Source: Methylobacterium hispanicum
GTDB lineage: Bacteria > Pseudomonadota > Alphaproteobacteria > Rhizobiales > Beijerinckiaceae
DNA length: 64,000 nt
Assembly (NCBI RefSeq): GCF_022179285.1
Contig: NZ_BPQO01000011.1
Coordinates: 62,001 to 126,000 of the forward strand
Direction of reading: 5' to 3'
This document shows positions 7,746-16,719 of the stretch, piece by piece (within the stretch, counting starts at the first letter, position 1; every line of letters begins with the position of its first letter). The translations under genes and the position numbers were made by a program. The notes beneath the pieces were generated by a model. The model saw nothing but the letters and a program-made list of their open reading frames with translations. It was not told the DNA's origin and made no database searches.

Positions 7746-8896
7746 AGCAGGTGCTCGATCGAGAGGCGGTGGTTGACCATGTCGATGTGGATACGCCCGC
7801 GCCGATGTTCGCGCAGGAAGCGGAAAGCCGCATAGCCCTGAAGAATGGCTTCTTCCCACATCCAAAGCGGGCAGCGCTCCGCCTCGTAGCCCGCCGCGAA
7901 CTGGCGGACGTGCTTCAGGAGGTCGAACGGGATGTCGCCGGGCCGAGCGCCGGCGAACAATTCCAGGTCCACTGCCTGCCCGAAGATCCAGGTCGTGATC
8001 CCCTCCTCGATCAGGATCGCCCGTGCGCCGTCCTGCGCTTCGTCCACTTTCGGCGCGCTCTTGCGCTTCACCCGGAGCAGGGCCCGGACGACCGGCGACC
8101 AGCCGAGCACGGCGACGTAGGCGTAGTGGAAGACGTCGTGGAAGCGGTAGTCGTCCTGAAGCATGGCGTTGTCCGTCAGCCGGTCGCCGATGTTGATGCC
8201 GTTGCAACGCTGGTAGACGAATTTGCGCTCGCGGACGTCGCGCTCGAAGATGTCGACGTACAGGTCTCGCGGCAGCTGCTCCGCCGGATCGGACTGCGCA
8301 TCGAGGGGCACCGGATAGATGCGCTCGTGCGGCCACCTGTCGAAGATCTTCTCCAGGTTCTTCACTGCCGCCGCCTCGAGCGTCACTCCCGCTTCGGTGG
8401 CGGCCTCGACCAGGGACCGTGTGATCGATCTCAACCGATCCGCAAGCAGATCGCCTTGTCCGAGCCGCTCCTCGTGCTGGTCGGCGAGCAGCACACCGAC
8501 CTCGCTGGCAAGCTGGAGAAGCGTCCTTTCGAAAGCCGCGTTCGGCGCGTCCTGATGCGGCATGATCGCGGGCTGGAGGGATGCGAAGGTCGCCGCACCG
8601 GTCTGGGTCGGGCTTGCGAAGATCTCCTCCAATCGGAGTCCGCCGCGTGAAGCGACCGCGGTCACGTACCAGAGGACATCGCCGAGTTCTTCGACGACGG
8701 CGCTGGCGTATCCGAGATACGAGGCCCGATCACGTTGCTTCTTTTTGACTTCGCTGAGAAGGCTGCCCGTTTCCCCGAAGAGCCCGAGCAGAGGGAACGC
8801 CAGCGAGCCACCGTCGCTTCGCTGGTCGGTGGACGAGGCGAGCGAGGCGTAGCCTGCGATCGTGAGAGGTGAGAATTCATCCATCGGCGCAGTCAT
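7742..8896 (-). CDS. MazG-like nucleotide pyrophosphohydrolase with C-terminal extension
   Basis: The 384-residue protein begins with an all-alpha NTP pyrophosphohydrolase domain: LFGETGSLLSEVKKK supplies the first acidic helix and VVEELGDVLWYVTAV gives the ExxxD-type metal-binding helix of MazG. Such domains hydrolyse (d)NTPs to monophosphates. The remaining 200 residues (including NGINIGDRLTDNAMLQDDYRFHDVFHYAY and WEEAILQGYAAFRFLREH) are a conserved-looking extension whose function I do not know; its His and Asp residues could be catalytic. Together with the coupled UDG-like gene and the facing thymidylate-synthase-like gene it suggests a nucleotide or base-modification theme. Confidence 0.78.
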   Translation of the reverse strand: MTAPMDEFSPLTIAGYASLASSTDQRSDGGSLAFPLLGLFGETGSLLSEVKKKQRDRASYLGYASAVVEELGDVLWYVTAVASRGGLRLEEIFASPTQTGAATFASLQPAIMPHQDAPNAAFERTLLQLASEVGVLLADQHEERLGQGDLLADRLRSITRSLVEAATEAGVTLEAAAVKNLEKIFDRWPHERIYPVPLDAQSDPAEQLPRDLYVDIFERDVRERKFVYQRCNGINIGDRLTDNAMLQDDYRFHDVFHYAYVAVLGWSPVVRALLRVKRKSAPKVDEAQDGARAILIEEGITTWIFGQAVDLELFAGARPGDIPFDLLKHVRQFAAGYEAERCPLWMWEEAILQGYAAFRFLREHRRGRIHIDMVNHRLSIEHLL

Positions 8897-9069
8897 GGAG
8901 AGGATCCTAGCCGTGCGGCCGTAGCCTGTCGCCAGCTACAATGACGGAATCCGCGATGGGCGCTGGTGCCGTCGCAGCGACCGTCGCAATCGATACGATC
9001 GCTGCAAACCCGAGCCGCCCTTCGCCGGCCTGGGGTTCCTCGACGAGGATTGGTCGGGCTGAACCGACG

Positions 9070-9312
9070 TCAGGGGGAGATCGCGCGAACTGCCTTCAGG
9101 ACCACCGTCGCGTCGATTTCCAACGCGTCCGCGATCTCGAGAAACTCGACCAGATCGATCCGCCTTCCCCCTCCTTCGATCGCGGCGACGACCGATTGAT
9201 ATCGGCCAAGTCGCGAGGCGAGCTCGCTTTGAGTCAGGCCTGATCGCTCACGAGCTTCGACGAGCAGTTCGATCAATCTTCGATGACGTGCGCTTCTGAG
9301 GGTCTTGGGCAT
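9070..9312 (-). CDS. Small XRE-family regulator
   Basis: The 80-residue protein is almost entirely a helix-turn-helix domain: RRLIELLVEARERSGLTQSEL, then ASRLGRYQSVVAAIEGGGRRIDLVEFLEIADAL. It is divergent from the metallophosphoesterase gene, and the shared region holds an inverted repeat (9372-9388) that is a likely operator. It resembles the regulators found with small toxin or defence loci. No toxin gene is evident directly downstream on its strand; the MazG-like gene starts about 170 bases further on. Confidence 0.85.
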   Translation of the reverse strand: MPKTLRSARHRRLIELLVEARERSGLTQSELASRLGRYQSVVAAIEGGGRRIDLVEFLEIADALEIDATVVLKAVRAISP

Positions 9313-9371
9313 TGGCCCGTCGGCGGGATCGAGAAAGCCGACCAGCCAGCTAGACCGGATGGAAGATTATC

Positions 9372-9388
9372 AGAAAATCTGGTTTTCT
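9372..9388. promoter_or_regulatory. Inverted repeat in divergent promoter region, candidate XRE operator
   Basis: AGAAAATCTGGTTTTCT has arms AGAAAA/TTTTCT with a 5-base centre. It sits in an AT-rich patch between the divergent XRE gene (start 9312) and the metallophosphoesterase gene (start 9435), unlike the GC-rich surroundings. It probably overlaps the promoter of one or both genes. Confidence 0.5.
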
Positions 9389-9434
9389 AAGTGGGCGCCG
9401 ATCGCGACTCAGCAGGCGCATGGGGGAGGGAGCC

Positions 9435-9950
9435 ATGACCCTCTGGTTCACGGCAGATCACCATTTCGGCCACGCCAACATCATCCGCTTCTGCCATCGT
9501 CCATTCGCCGACGTGGCCGAGATGGACGAGGCGATGATCGAACGCTGGAACGCCGTCGTCGAGGACCGCGACGAAGTCTGGCATCTGGGCGACTTCGCCT
9601 ACCGCTGTGGTCCCAATCGGCAGGCGGAGATCTTCGGTCGCCTACACGGTCGGGCGATCCATCTGGTGCGCGGCAACCACGACCGTGGAAGAACCCTGGC
9701 GCTGCCTTGGGCTTCGGTGCAGCACTACGCCGAGATCGACGCGAATGGCCGCCTGCTGGTCCTGTTCCATTACGCATTGCGCGGGTGGAGGGGATCCCGC
9801 CGCGGATCTCTGGCTTTGCATGGACATAGCCACGGAGCCTTGCCGAACCTGCCAGCCACCTGCGACGTCGGAGTGGACGTTTGGAATTTCAGGCCGGTTT
9901 CGTTGCCCGAAATTCTCCGGAAGATCGAATCCGCTTCGCCACCTTCGTGA
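9435..9950 (+). CDS. Metallophosphoesterase
   Basis: The protein (about 171 residues) shows the calcineurin-like metal ligands in order: TADHHFGHANI (D-x-H), WHLGDFAYR (GDxx), VRGNHDRG (GNHD) and ALHGHSHG (GHxH). This short form is common in phages and mobile elements and acts on phosphodiesters or phosphomonoesters; the substrate is not known. The ATG at 9435 is preferred over 9420 because GGGAGG lies between them at suitable distance. The divergent XRE gene may regulate it. The IS110-type element lies about 80 bases after its stop and may have separated it from former neighbours. Confidence 0.82.
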   Translation: MTLWFTADHHFGHANIIRFCHRPFADVAEMDEAMIERWNAVVEDRDEVWHLGDFAYRCGPNRQAEIFGRLHGRAIHLVRGNHDRGRTLALPWASVQHYAEIDANGRLLVLFHYALRGWRGSRRGSLALHGHSHGALPNLPATCDVGVDVWNFRPVSLPEILRKIESASPPS

Positions 9951-10099
9951 GGCGGCGCGGGTGCACGTGGAGCCGCTCTCCGGCCGATCTCGCGGTCGAA
10001 GCGGGTCCTTGCCGTTCCCGGGAGCGTTGGGGTGGACGCCCCCTGACGGCATCGGCGTGCCAGAGTGGAGGTGTTGTGACACCACTGCAGGAGGCGTCC

Positions 10100-11122
10100 A
10101 TGGGCGAGGTTAGCACGGTCGGAATCGATCTGGCCAAATCGGTTTTCCAAGTTCACGGCTCCGGTCCGAGTGGCGCAGTCGTGTTCCGCAAGAAGCTGCG
10201 GCGTGATCAGGTGCTGGCGTTCTTCTCGACACTTCCGCGATGCGTGGTCGCGATGGAGGCGTGCGCCAGTGCTCATTACTGGGCGCGCGAGATAGCCGTG
10301 GCAGGTCACGACACGCGGCTCATCCCACCAGCCTACGTGAAGCCGTTTGTGAAGCGGCAGAAGAACGACATGGCCGACGCGGAAGCGATTTGCGAGGCGG
10401 CGCAGCGCCCGACGATGCGGTTCGTCCAGGGCAAGAGCGCGCAGGCTCAAGCTGCGGCAGTGGTGTTCCGTACGCGCGACCTGCTCGTGCGTCAGCGGAC
10501 CCAGTTGATCAACGCGCTGCGCGGGCACCTCACCGAGTTTGGATACGTCGTTCGCCAGGGGGCCGGGCACGTTGGCCAGCTCGTCGCGATCGTCCGCGAC
10601 CCCACATCTGACGTTCCGGCCGAGGCACGGCCGGTCCTGGCCGTCATCGCGGACAGCCTGCAAGCGCTCCAAGCGCAGATCGCGCGCCTCGACCGCGCGA
10701 TCGCCCAGCGTGCGAAGGACGATGCCGTGGCTAAGCGGCTGATGACGGTACCGGGTATCGGCCCGGTGGTCGCGACCGCACTGGTGGCACTGGCACCGGC
10801 CGCCAGTACCTTCCGCCGCGGGCGCGACTTTGCGGCCTGGCTCGGCCTCGTCCCGCGGCAGCACTCCAGCGGCGGCAAGGAGCGGCTGGGGCGAACGACT
10901 AAGATGGGCGAGCGCAGCTTGCGACGGTTGCTGATCCTGGGCGCGAGTTCTGCGACCAAGGTCGCGGCGCGCGCTCCCGACAAAGCTGGGGCGTGGTTGG
11001 CCGGTATGCTGTCGCGCAAGCCGCGCATGCTGATCACCGTCGCCCTGGCGAACAAGATGGCGAGGATCGTCTGGGCGTTGATGGCCCGCGGCGGCTCCTA
11101 CAGAGCTCCGGCCACGGCGTGA
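10100..11122 (+). CDS. IS110-family transposase (DEDD / serine recombinase)
   Basis: The 340-residue protein has the N-terminal RuvC-like DEDD domain (VGIDLAKSVFQVH, VVAMEAC, KRQKNDMADAEAI) and the C-terminal transposase_20 domain with LMTVPGIGPVVATAL, FAAWLGLVPRQ, and SSGGKERLGRTTKMG holding the catalytic Ser. Length is normal for the family and the frame is intact, so the element may be active. The start is the ATG at 10100. Recombination by this family is guided by a bridge RNA from the noncoding end. Confidence 0.95.
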   Translation: MGEVSTVGIDLAKSVFQVHGSGPSGAVVFRKKLRRDQVLAFFSTLPRCVVAMEACASAHYWAREIAVAGHDTRLIPPAYVKPFVKRQKNDMADAEAICEAAQRPTMRFVQGKSAQAQAAAVVFRTRDLLVRQRTQLINALRGHLTEFGYVVRQGAGHVGQLVAIVRDPTSDVPAEARPVLAVIADSLQALQAQIARLDRAIAQRAKDDAVAKRLMTVPGIGPVVATALVALAPAASTFRRGRDFAAWLGLVPRQHSSGGKERLGRTTKMGERSLRRLLILGASSATKVAARAPDKAGAWLAGMLSRKPRMLITVALANKMARIVWALMARGGSYRAPATA

Positions 11123-11369
11123 CCGCCACGGCCTGAGGCGTCAGGGAGGCAGGGAAGGTCAGGCGAGAGGTATGGCGCAACGGTCAGAAGACGGGGTCGG
11201 GAAAACCAGTGAACGTCCAAGCGCCTCGAGCGCGCCAAAGCGACTTGGACCCGATCCGCGATCTCCATACAGGCCAGCAGCCGTGAGGATGGCTGCATCG
11301 AAAGGCCGGACACACGGAAGCACCTGAACCTGCGCGCACAGATCTCTCAAACACCCCCTTGAATCCGAT
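11123..11369 (+). ncRNA. Candidate bridge-RNA region of the IS1111-type element
   Basis: The stretch between the transposase stop and the right inverted repeat is noncoding and about 250 bases long. In IS1111-group elements this is where the bridge RNA that pairs with target and donor DNA is encoded. I see GC-rich segments able to form hairpins (for example around 11127-11160), but I did not fold it. This is a position-based call. Confidence 0.35.
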
Positions 11370-11380
11370 GGGGCGTCCAC

Positions 11381-12147
11381 ACACGGACGTTCAGGCGCAT
11401 CTTGCCAACTCGCGTAGCCGGCGCATCCAGCGAGTTCGTTGGCGCAGTATGCTAGTTTGTCGCCGCGAGGTCGGGTCCATTGTGATGAGGCGCTGGCACA
11501 CGAGATCGAAGTGGCAGGTGTCGCGAACTCCGAGCTGCATTGGCCGTATAGCGCGAACTGAACACCTTTCGTCATCGGTGCGGGCCGAATTCGGAGCCTG
11601 TGCCACTCCGCCGTGTCTCGCGATTTCTGCCCCCTCATCGCGAGACGTCGGGCAGGGACCGGGCCGGAAATCTTTTCGGAGGCTGACAGCGCCCGGTCCG
11701 TTGTCGGATTTTGACAATCCGCTTTCCCGACTTCCGCTGGTAGCCGGGCCGGCCGATGAACTGCGCGGTACCGAACGCGTGGCCCTGCCGCTCGCGCGAT
11801 CTCATGCGAGGCGAGGCAGTCCGAAGGCAGGTTCGGAGCGGCTCATGCATTCCACGCAGAAATCCGGAGAGCGGTAGAACGCGCCTCGCTCGACCAGGCT
11901 TCCGGGATGTACGTCGGAGCGGGCGCCGCCCGTCGGGAGGCGGAAGCGACACTCCTTGTGCACCGCTCGCGTCGGAGGCTCGCTTCGGGGTCTCGAACCC
12001 TTTGCGCCGCAAGCTCGTCAGGTTACGCGGTGTGCCACCCGAATCCGCGTCTGCGGCCGAAGCGCGTCGCCCGGCCGTTCGCACAGGCTCGGACGCAGCA
12101 AGGAGGTCCCGCGAACAGCGCGGAACGGAGCAGGGCTGCACACGAAC
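11381..12147 (+). other. Gene-free stretch between IS element and defence locus
   Basis: Open frames here lack recognisable motifs and give arginine-rich, low-complexity translations. It may include debris of genes displaced by the IS element and the promoter region of the gene starting at 12148. No repeat or RNA gene was recognised. Confidence 0.5.
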
Positions 12148-13086
12148 ATGCGGATAGTCGAACGGATGGAGCAGCTTCGACCAATCGAACTAATTCTCGT
12201 CGACGAGCTGTTCGGCATGAGCTCGGGCTACGTGGTTGATTTTACCAACAACACTTTCGCGGATTTCTTCAACCGGGAGGTCGGGGTCGATATCGATGAT
12301 GGCGCCTACGCGATCTATGGCGGCAGCAAGGGTAAACGCCTCCGCGCATTCTTGACGGTCGGGCAACCGCGGGCGATCGTAAGAGCACTGGCCGCGTTAT
12401 GGGAATACTGTGAGACGAAGCGAGTCGCTAGCCAGCAGATCGAGATGGCCGTCGATGCACATCGGCGTCTAAGCCTAATCGTGGAGCGATTGGGCGGACC
12501 TCTACTTCCAGATTACGAAATCGTTCGGAGCGGCGTCGATCCGAATCCGCCGAACACTCGGAAAGCACTACGTTCGAACGAGCAGGAGTTGCGACGACTT
12601 GAGGAGCGCTTTCTTGCTCTTCACGAATTGTCGGATGATCCTCAGGCCCGAGGGCGCCATTTCGAGCGGCTACTTACGGACCTCTACAACGCATGGGACA
12701 TGGATGCGCGCGGAGGTTTCACCGTTGTCGGCGAGCAGATCGACGGTTCGTTCCAGTTGAATGGCAACACGTATCTGCTCGAGGCGAAGTGGCACCGCGT
12801 GAAGACCGACGCCAGTACTTTGCGCGGTTTTCAAGGTAAGGTGAACGAACGTCCGAAATGGACGCGCGGTCTTTTCGTTAGCTTCGCGGGATTCACCGAA
12901 GTCGGTCTGCAGGCGTTCACAGTCAGGAAGATCATTCTCGCAGACGGAATGGATATCTACGAAGCGCTGGCCCGGCGCCTCTCGATCCCGGATATCATCG
13001 CAGCAAAGATCAGGCACGCGTCGGAAACCCGAAGGTATTTCAAGCGGGTCCGTGGTCTTTTCCTATTGTGGAAGCGACTGCTCTAG
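12148..13086 (+). CDS. PD-(D/E)XK restriction-endonuclease-like protein, next to Gabija
   Basis: The protein (about 312 residues from ATG 12148; ATG 12166 is an alternative) has an N-terminal part with VDFTNNTFADFF and GGSKGKRLRAFL, a conserved-looking pattern I have met in proteins of defence loci but cannot name with certainty. The C-terminal half carries a Mrr-like nuclease core: QIDGSFQLNGNTYLLEAKW, in which D and the E-A-K triplet match the catalytic pattern. It lies 53 bases ahead of gajA on the same strand, after an AT-rich gap. It may be an accessory of the Gabija system or an independent defence gene. Confidence 0.65.
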   Translation: MRIVERMEQLRPIELILVDELFGMSSGYVVDFTNNTFADFFNREVGVDIDDGAYAIYGGSKGKRLRAFLTVGQPRAIVRALAALWEYCETKRVASQQIEMAVDAHRRLSLIVERLGGPLLPDYEIVRSGVDPNPPNTRKALRSNEQELRRLEERFLALHELSDDPQARGRHFERLLTDLYNAWDMDARGGFTVVGEQIDGSFQLNGNTYLLEAKWHRVKTDASTLRGFQGKVNERPKWTRGLFVSFAGFTEVGLQAFTVRKIILADGMDIYEALARRLSIPDIIAAKIRHASETRRYFKRVRGLFLLWKRLL

Positions 13087-13139
13087 GTTACTGATCTTAC
13101 TCTTGAATTATTTCACTTTAGAGAATCGGATCTAAGCGG

Positions 13140-14924
13140 ATGCTGTTGAGTAATTTCAGCATAAGAAATTTCAGAAATTTTCTACAGGTCGATATCCCTC
13201 TCTCGGGAAACATCGTTATCCTGGGGGAAAACCGCATCGGAAAGAGCAATCTCCTGTTCGCGATACGCTTGGTTCTCGATCCTACGCTTCCGGACTCGGC
13301 GCGTCAGCTCAAGATGTCGGACTTCTGGGATGGTGCGGCGCCCGACTACGGCAGTCCGATCGAAATCCATCTGGATTTCGCGGAATTCACGACCGATTTC
13401 GGTCTGCTCGCCTTATTGACGGAGTATCGTGTCGCCGGCGATCCGACGATTGCGCGACTCAGCTACATCTTCCGGAAGAAGGCCGACGTCGCTGGAATTC
13501 CGCAGTCGAGCGACGACTTCGAATTTGTCGTGTTCGGCGGCGGCGAGGAGTCCCGGCCGGTGCCCAGCAAGGTTCGACGCCGGATCGCAATCGACGTGCT
13601 CGACGCGTTGCGCGATGCCGAAGGGCATCTCGGCACATGGAGAGGTTCGCCACTGCGCCCCCTTCTTGAGGACGCGATTTCGAGCGTGACCCGCGAGGAT
13701 CTCGCCGCGGTCGCGGCCGATCTCGACAAGGCCACGAAGACGCTGGAGGCGTTTCCGACGATCAAGGTGCTGGAGAACGAGCTGCGCGCCGGCATCCTTC
13801 ATCTCTCCGGCGAAGCGCATGATATCGATCCACGTCTGGGATTCGCGCCGTCCGACCCGCTGCGACTGTTCCGGGCGATCGCGATGTTCATCGACGGCGG
13901 CAAGCGCGGCATCGCGGAGGCGAGTCTTGGATCAGCCAACGTCGCCCTGCTGGCGTTGAAGCTGGCCGAATTCGCATGGCGCCGGAGGAAGAACGAGCGC
14001 AACTTCTCCCTGCTGTGCATCGAGGAACCGGAGGCGCACCTTCACCCGCAGCTGCAGCGGTCCGTCTTCAAGAAGCTGTTCGCTTCTGCGGATGCCGCAC
14101 AGGCATTGATCGTCACCAGCCATTCCCCGACGCTCGCCGCGGTCACGCCGCTGCGGTCGATCATCCAGCTGAAAGGACGGAACCGGTCGACGCAGGCATT
14201 CTCCCTTGCCAACCTGCCGGTGACGTCCGACGAGTTGGACGATCTCGAGAACTACCTCGATGCCACGCGAGCGGAGCTGCTCTTCGCCCGCGGCGTGATA
14301 TTCGTCGAAGGCGACGCCGAGGAGGCGCTGGTTCCCGTGTTCGCCTCGGCTCTCGGACAAGTATTGGATGATCTCGGCATCACGGTGTGCAACGTCGCCG
14401 GCACGAACTTCGGTCCATACGTCAAGCTCGCCGAAGCTCTGGGCATGCCCTACGCGGTGATTACCGACTGGGATCCTTTGGATGGTGCCAAACAACCGCT
14501 CGGAAAAAAGCGTGTGATCGATCTCTGGAGCGATGTGCTGAAGGTGCGTGGGCAGCCGCCCATCCATCCCGCGCAGCGGACAGCGTGGGAGGCGCTCCAG
14601 TTCGTGTCGTTCGCATCGACCTGGGCCGGTGCCGGCATCTTTCTCAACGAGCAGACATTTGAAGTCTCCGTCGCGAATACGCCGTCGCTGCTGAAGCCTC
14701 TCCTCGACATCCTCGATGAGCAGGGCTTCGGATCCACCCGAAGCACCCGCATAGCGAACTGGAGGGCAGGCTCGGCCCCCGTCGACGCGTCGCAGCTGCT
14801 GGCCATGGTGGCGGACATCGGTAAAGGCCGGCTGAGCGCGAAGCTCGCGAAAAAGGCGGTTGGTCTGGCTCCACCCGACTACATCACCGATGCAATCCGC
14901 TTCGTGGCCGGCCGTGTCCAGTAG
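13140..14924 (+). CDS. gajA: Gabija protein GajA (OLD-family ATPase-TOPRIM nuclease)
   Basis: The 594-residue protein is an OLD-family nuclease. The N-terminal ABC ATPase domain starts with LLSNFSIRNFRNF and has Walker A GENRIGKS (29-36) and Walker B LLCIEEPEAHLHP near residue 295. The C-terminal TOPRIM domain has FVEGDAEEAL near residue 390 and ITDWDP near 441, the Glu and DxD metal ligands. GajA proteins are close to this length and form the nicking nuclease of Gabija antiviral complexes. The downstream gene encodes a UvrD-like helicase that overlaps its end, which is the diagnostic GajA-GajB pairing. An AT-rich gap in front (13090-13139) probably contains the promoter. Confidence 0.88.
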   Translation: MLLSNFSIRNFRNFLQVDIPLSGNIVILGENRIGKSNLLFAIRLVLDPTLPDSARQLKMSDFWDGAAPDYGSPIEIHLDFAEFTTDFGLLALLTEYRVAGDPTIARLSYIFRKKADVAGIPQSSDDFEFVVFGGGEESRPVPSKVRRRIAIDVLDALRDAEGHLGTWRGSPLRPLLEDAISSVTREDLAAVAADLDKATKTLEAFPTIKVLENELRAGILHLSGEAHDIDPRLGFAPSDPLRLFRAIAMFIDGGKRGIAEASLGSANVALLALKLAEFAWRRRKNERNFSLLCIEEPEAHLHPQLQRSVFKKLFASADAAQALIVTSHSPTLAAVTPLRSIIQLKGRNRSTQAFSLANLPVTSDELDDLENYLDATRAELLFARGVIFVEGDAEEALVPVFASALGQVLDDLGITVCNVAGTNFGPYVKLAEALGMPYAVITDWDPLDGAKQPLGKKRVIDLWSDVLKVRGQPPIHPAQRTAWEALQFVSFASTWAGAGIFLNEQTFEVSVANTPSLLKPLLDILDEQGFGSTRSTRIANWRAGSAPVDASQLLAMVADIGKGRLSAKLAKKAVGLAPPDYITDAIRFVAGRVQ

Positions 14925-16719
14925 TCGGTTGCTTCTTCAGGCGCTCGAGGAACTCGCCGCGAATCCGGAGCAGTCGGCGGCCGTACGCGAGACCGGGCAT
15001 TGCGTGGTGCTGGCGGGCCCAGGCAGCGGAAAGACCAAGACGCTGACTACCGCAATGGCGCGCGCGCTGGCGGAGGACGTGGTTGAACCACGCGGCGTGG
15101 CATGCATCACCTACAACAACGAATGCGCGATTGAGCTCGAAATGCGGCTGGCGCGCCTCGGCATGGAAGCTGGCGACCGCGTCTTCGTCGGTACGGTTCA
15201 CGGCTTTGCGCTTAGCCAGGTGATCGCGCCGTACGCCCGATGCGTGCCGATCGGACTGCCCGCCGATTTCCGGGTCGCGAAGCGCGCCGAGATGCGCGCG
15301 TCGGTGGAAGCCGCCTACGCGGTCGCGATCGCCGGCACGGACGACCCTCATCGCCGATGGAGCTTCGCCTCGGAGAAGCGTCGTCGGGACGTGGATCGCA
15401 CCCGACCGGAGTGGCGGGGACGCAATCCGGAGCTCGCGATGTTCATCGAAGCATACGAGTTCAAGCTTCGGCAGCAAGGCTTGATCGATTTCGATGACAT
15501 GCCACTACTGGCCTATCGCATGATCAAGGAGCATGACTGGATACGCGACGCGCTTCGCGCCCGCTTTCCCATCCTGTTCGTCGACGAATATCAGGATCTC
15601 GGCCATGCACTGCACGAGCTCGTTCTCCTGTCGTGCTTCGGCGGAGGCATCCGATTGTTCGCGGTCGGCGACGCGGACCAGTCGATATATGGTTTCACGG
15701 GAGCGAACCCGGAACTGCTCGAGGGCCTGACCGAACGACCGGATGTGCGAACGATCAGATTGCGCTTCAACTATCGGTCCGGCAGGAAGATCGTCCGCGC
15801 CTCCCTAGGCGCGTTGGGCGAGGAGCGCGATTACCGGGAACGTGCAGGCGCGCCCGAAGGCGAGCTCACCTTCTGGTCGACGACCCAGGGCCTCGATATG
15901 CAAGCGCGGGCGATCGCCGAGACGGTTGTTCCCAAGCTCGTGGAAAAAGGCATTCCGCTCGACGAAATCGCCGTGCTGTACCGAGCCGCATACCTCGGCG
16001 ACAAAGTCGCGGACGCCCTGAAGCAAGCCGACATTCCCTTCGTGCGGACGGATGGAAATGCGCTCGTACGACGTAGCTCGCGTCTCGCTCGCTTCATCGA
16101 GGACTGTGCGCGCTGGGTCGTCGGGGGCTGGCGGGATGCGGACCCGCGATACAGTCGTCTGATCTATCGAGCATCGCTGCTCGTCTTCGGCAGGCACGCC
16201 ACCGCCGATGAAGAGCGATTTCTGTCGGAGCAACTCATCGGCTTCCTTCAATCGACGATAGGACATGTCGACGGCACGCATGCTTGGCTGCAACGCTTCG
16301 ATCGCGAGCTGATATCCTCTTGGCGGTCAATTGGCCGTAATTCGGAGCAGGAGTGGGATGTCTGCGTCGAGATGATCGCCAACACCGATCCGGCTTCGAG
16401 TCTCGATATGCCGCTCGGCCATTTCGCCGGCCGCGTGGGCGGAACCGGTCGCGTCAATCTGAGCACGTTGCACAGCGTCAAGGGAAGGGAGTTCGATGCC
16501 GTAGTCATGTATGGCGTGAATGCACGAGACTTTCCCAGTGAACGCGACAAAAGGACCGCCGGAGCCCTGCGTGAGACTCGCCGCCTGTTCTATGTGGGAG
16601 TTACCCGACCACGGAAAGAGCTTGGGTTGATATTTCAAGAAAATCAACAATCACCCTGGGTGAACGAACTATACCAGAGGAGTAAAGCCGATGACTCGGA
16701 CGCGGGAGTTGGTCTCTGA
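14914..16719 (+). CDS. gajB: Gabija protein GajB (UvrD-like helicase)
   Basis: The protein (about 601 residues from GTG 14914; ATG 14890 is also in frame) is a superfamily-1 helicase: Walker A AGPGSGKTKTL near 34-44, FVDEYQDL near 223-230, AVGDADQSIYGFTGAN near 250-265, LSTLHSVKGREFDAVV near 517, and FYVGVTRPRKEL near 560. It overlaps the 3' end of gajA, so the pair is translationally linked. In Gabija, GajB senses nucleic acid and assists GajA. It is somewhat longer than the best known GajB (about 500 residues), mostly in the middle part. No gene for a third Gabija partner is expected. Confidence 0.87.
   Translation: MSSSRLLLQALEELAANPEQSAAVRETGHCVVLAGPGSGKTKTLTTAMARALAEDVVEPRGVACITYNNECAIELEMRLARLGMEAGDRVFVGTVHGFALSQVIAPYARCVPIGLPADFRVAKRAEMRASVEAAYAVAIAGTDDPHRRWSFASEKRRRDVDRTRPEWRGRNPELAMFIEAYEFKLRQQGLIDFDDMPLLAYRMIKEHDWIRDALRARFPILFVDEYQDLGHALHELVLLSCFGGGIRLFAVGDADQSIYGFTGANPELLEGLTERPDVRTIRLRFNYRSGRKIVRASLGALGEERDYRERAGAPEGELTFWSTTQGLDMQARAIAETVVPKLVEKGIPLDEIAVLYRAAYLGDKVADALKQADIPFVRTDGNALVRRSSRLARFIEDCARWVVGGWRDADPRYSRLIYRASLLVFGRHATADEERFLSEQLIGFLQSTIGHVDGTHAWLQRFDRELISSWRSIGRNSEQEWDVCVEMIANTDPASSLDMPLGHFAGRVGGTGRVNLSTLHSVKGREFDAVVMYGVNARDFPSERDKRTAGALRETRRLFYVGVTRPRKELGLIFQENQQSPWVNELYQRSKADDSDAGVGL

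Larger units (their letters stand above)
10032..11380 (+). mobile_element. IS110-family element, IS1111 group
   Basis: A single transposase gene is framed by inverted repeats: GTGGACGCCCC at 10032-10042 and its exact reverse complement GGGGCGTCCAC at 11370-11380. IS1111-group elements have short subterminal inverted repeats, so the true tips lie a few bases outside these. The left noncoding part is short (about 70 bases) and the right one long (about 250 bases), which is the IS1111 arrangement. A further internal pair (GGCGTCC at about 10093 against GGACGCC at the left end) may be part of promoter or end structure. No target duplication is expected for this family. Confidence 0.75.
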
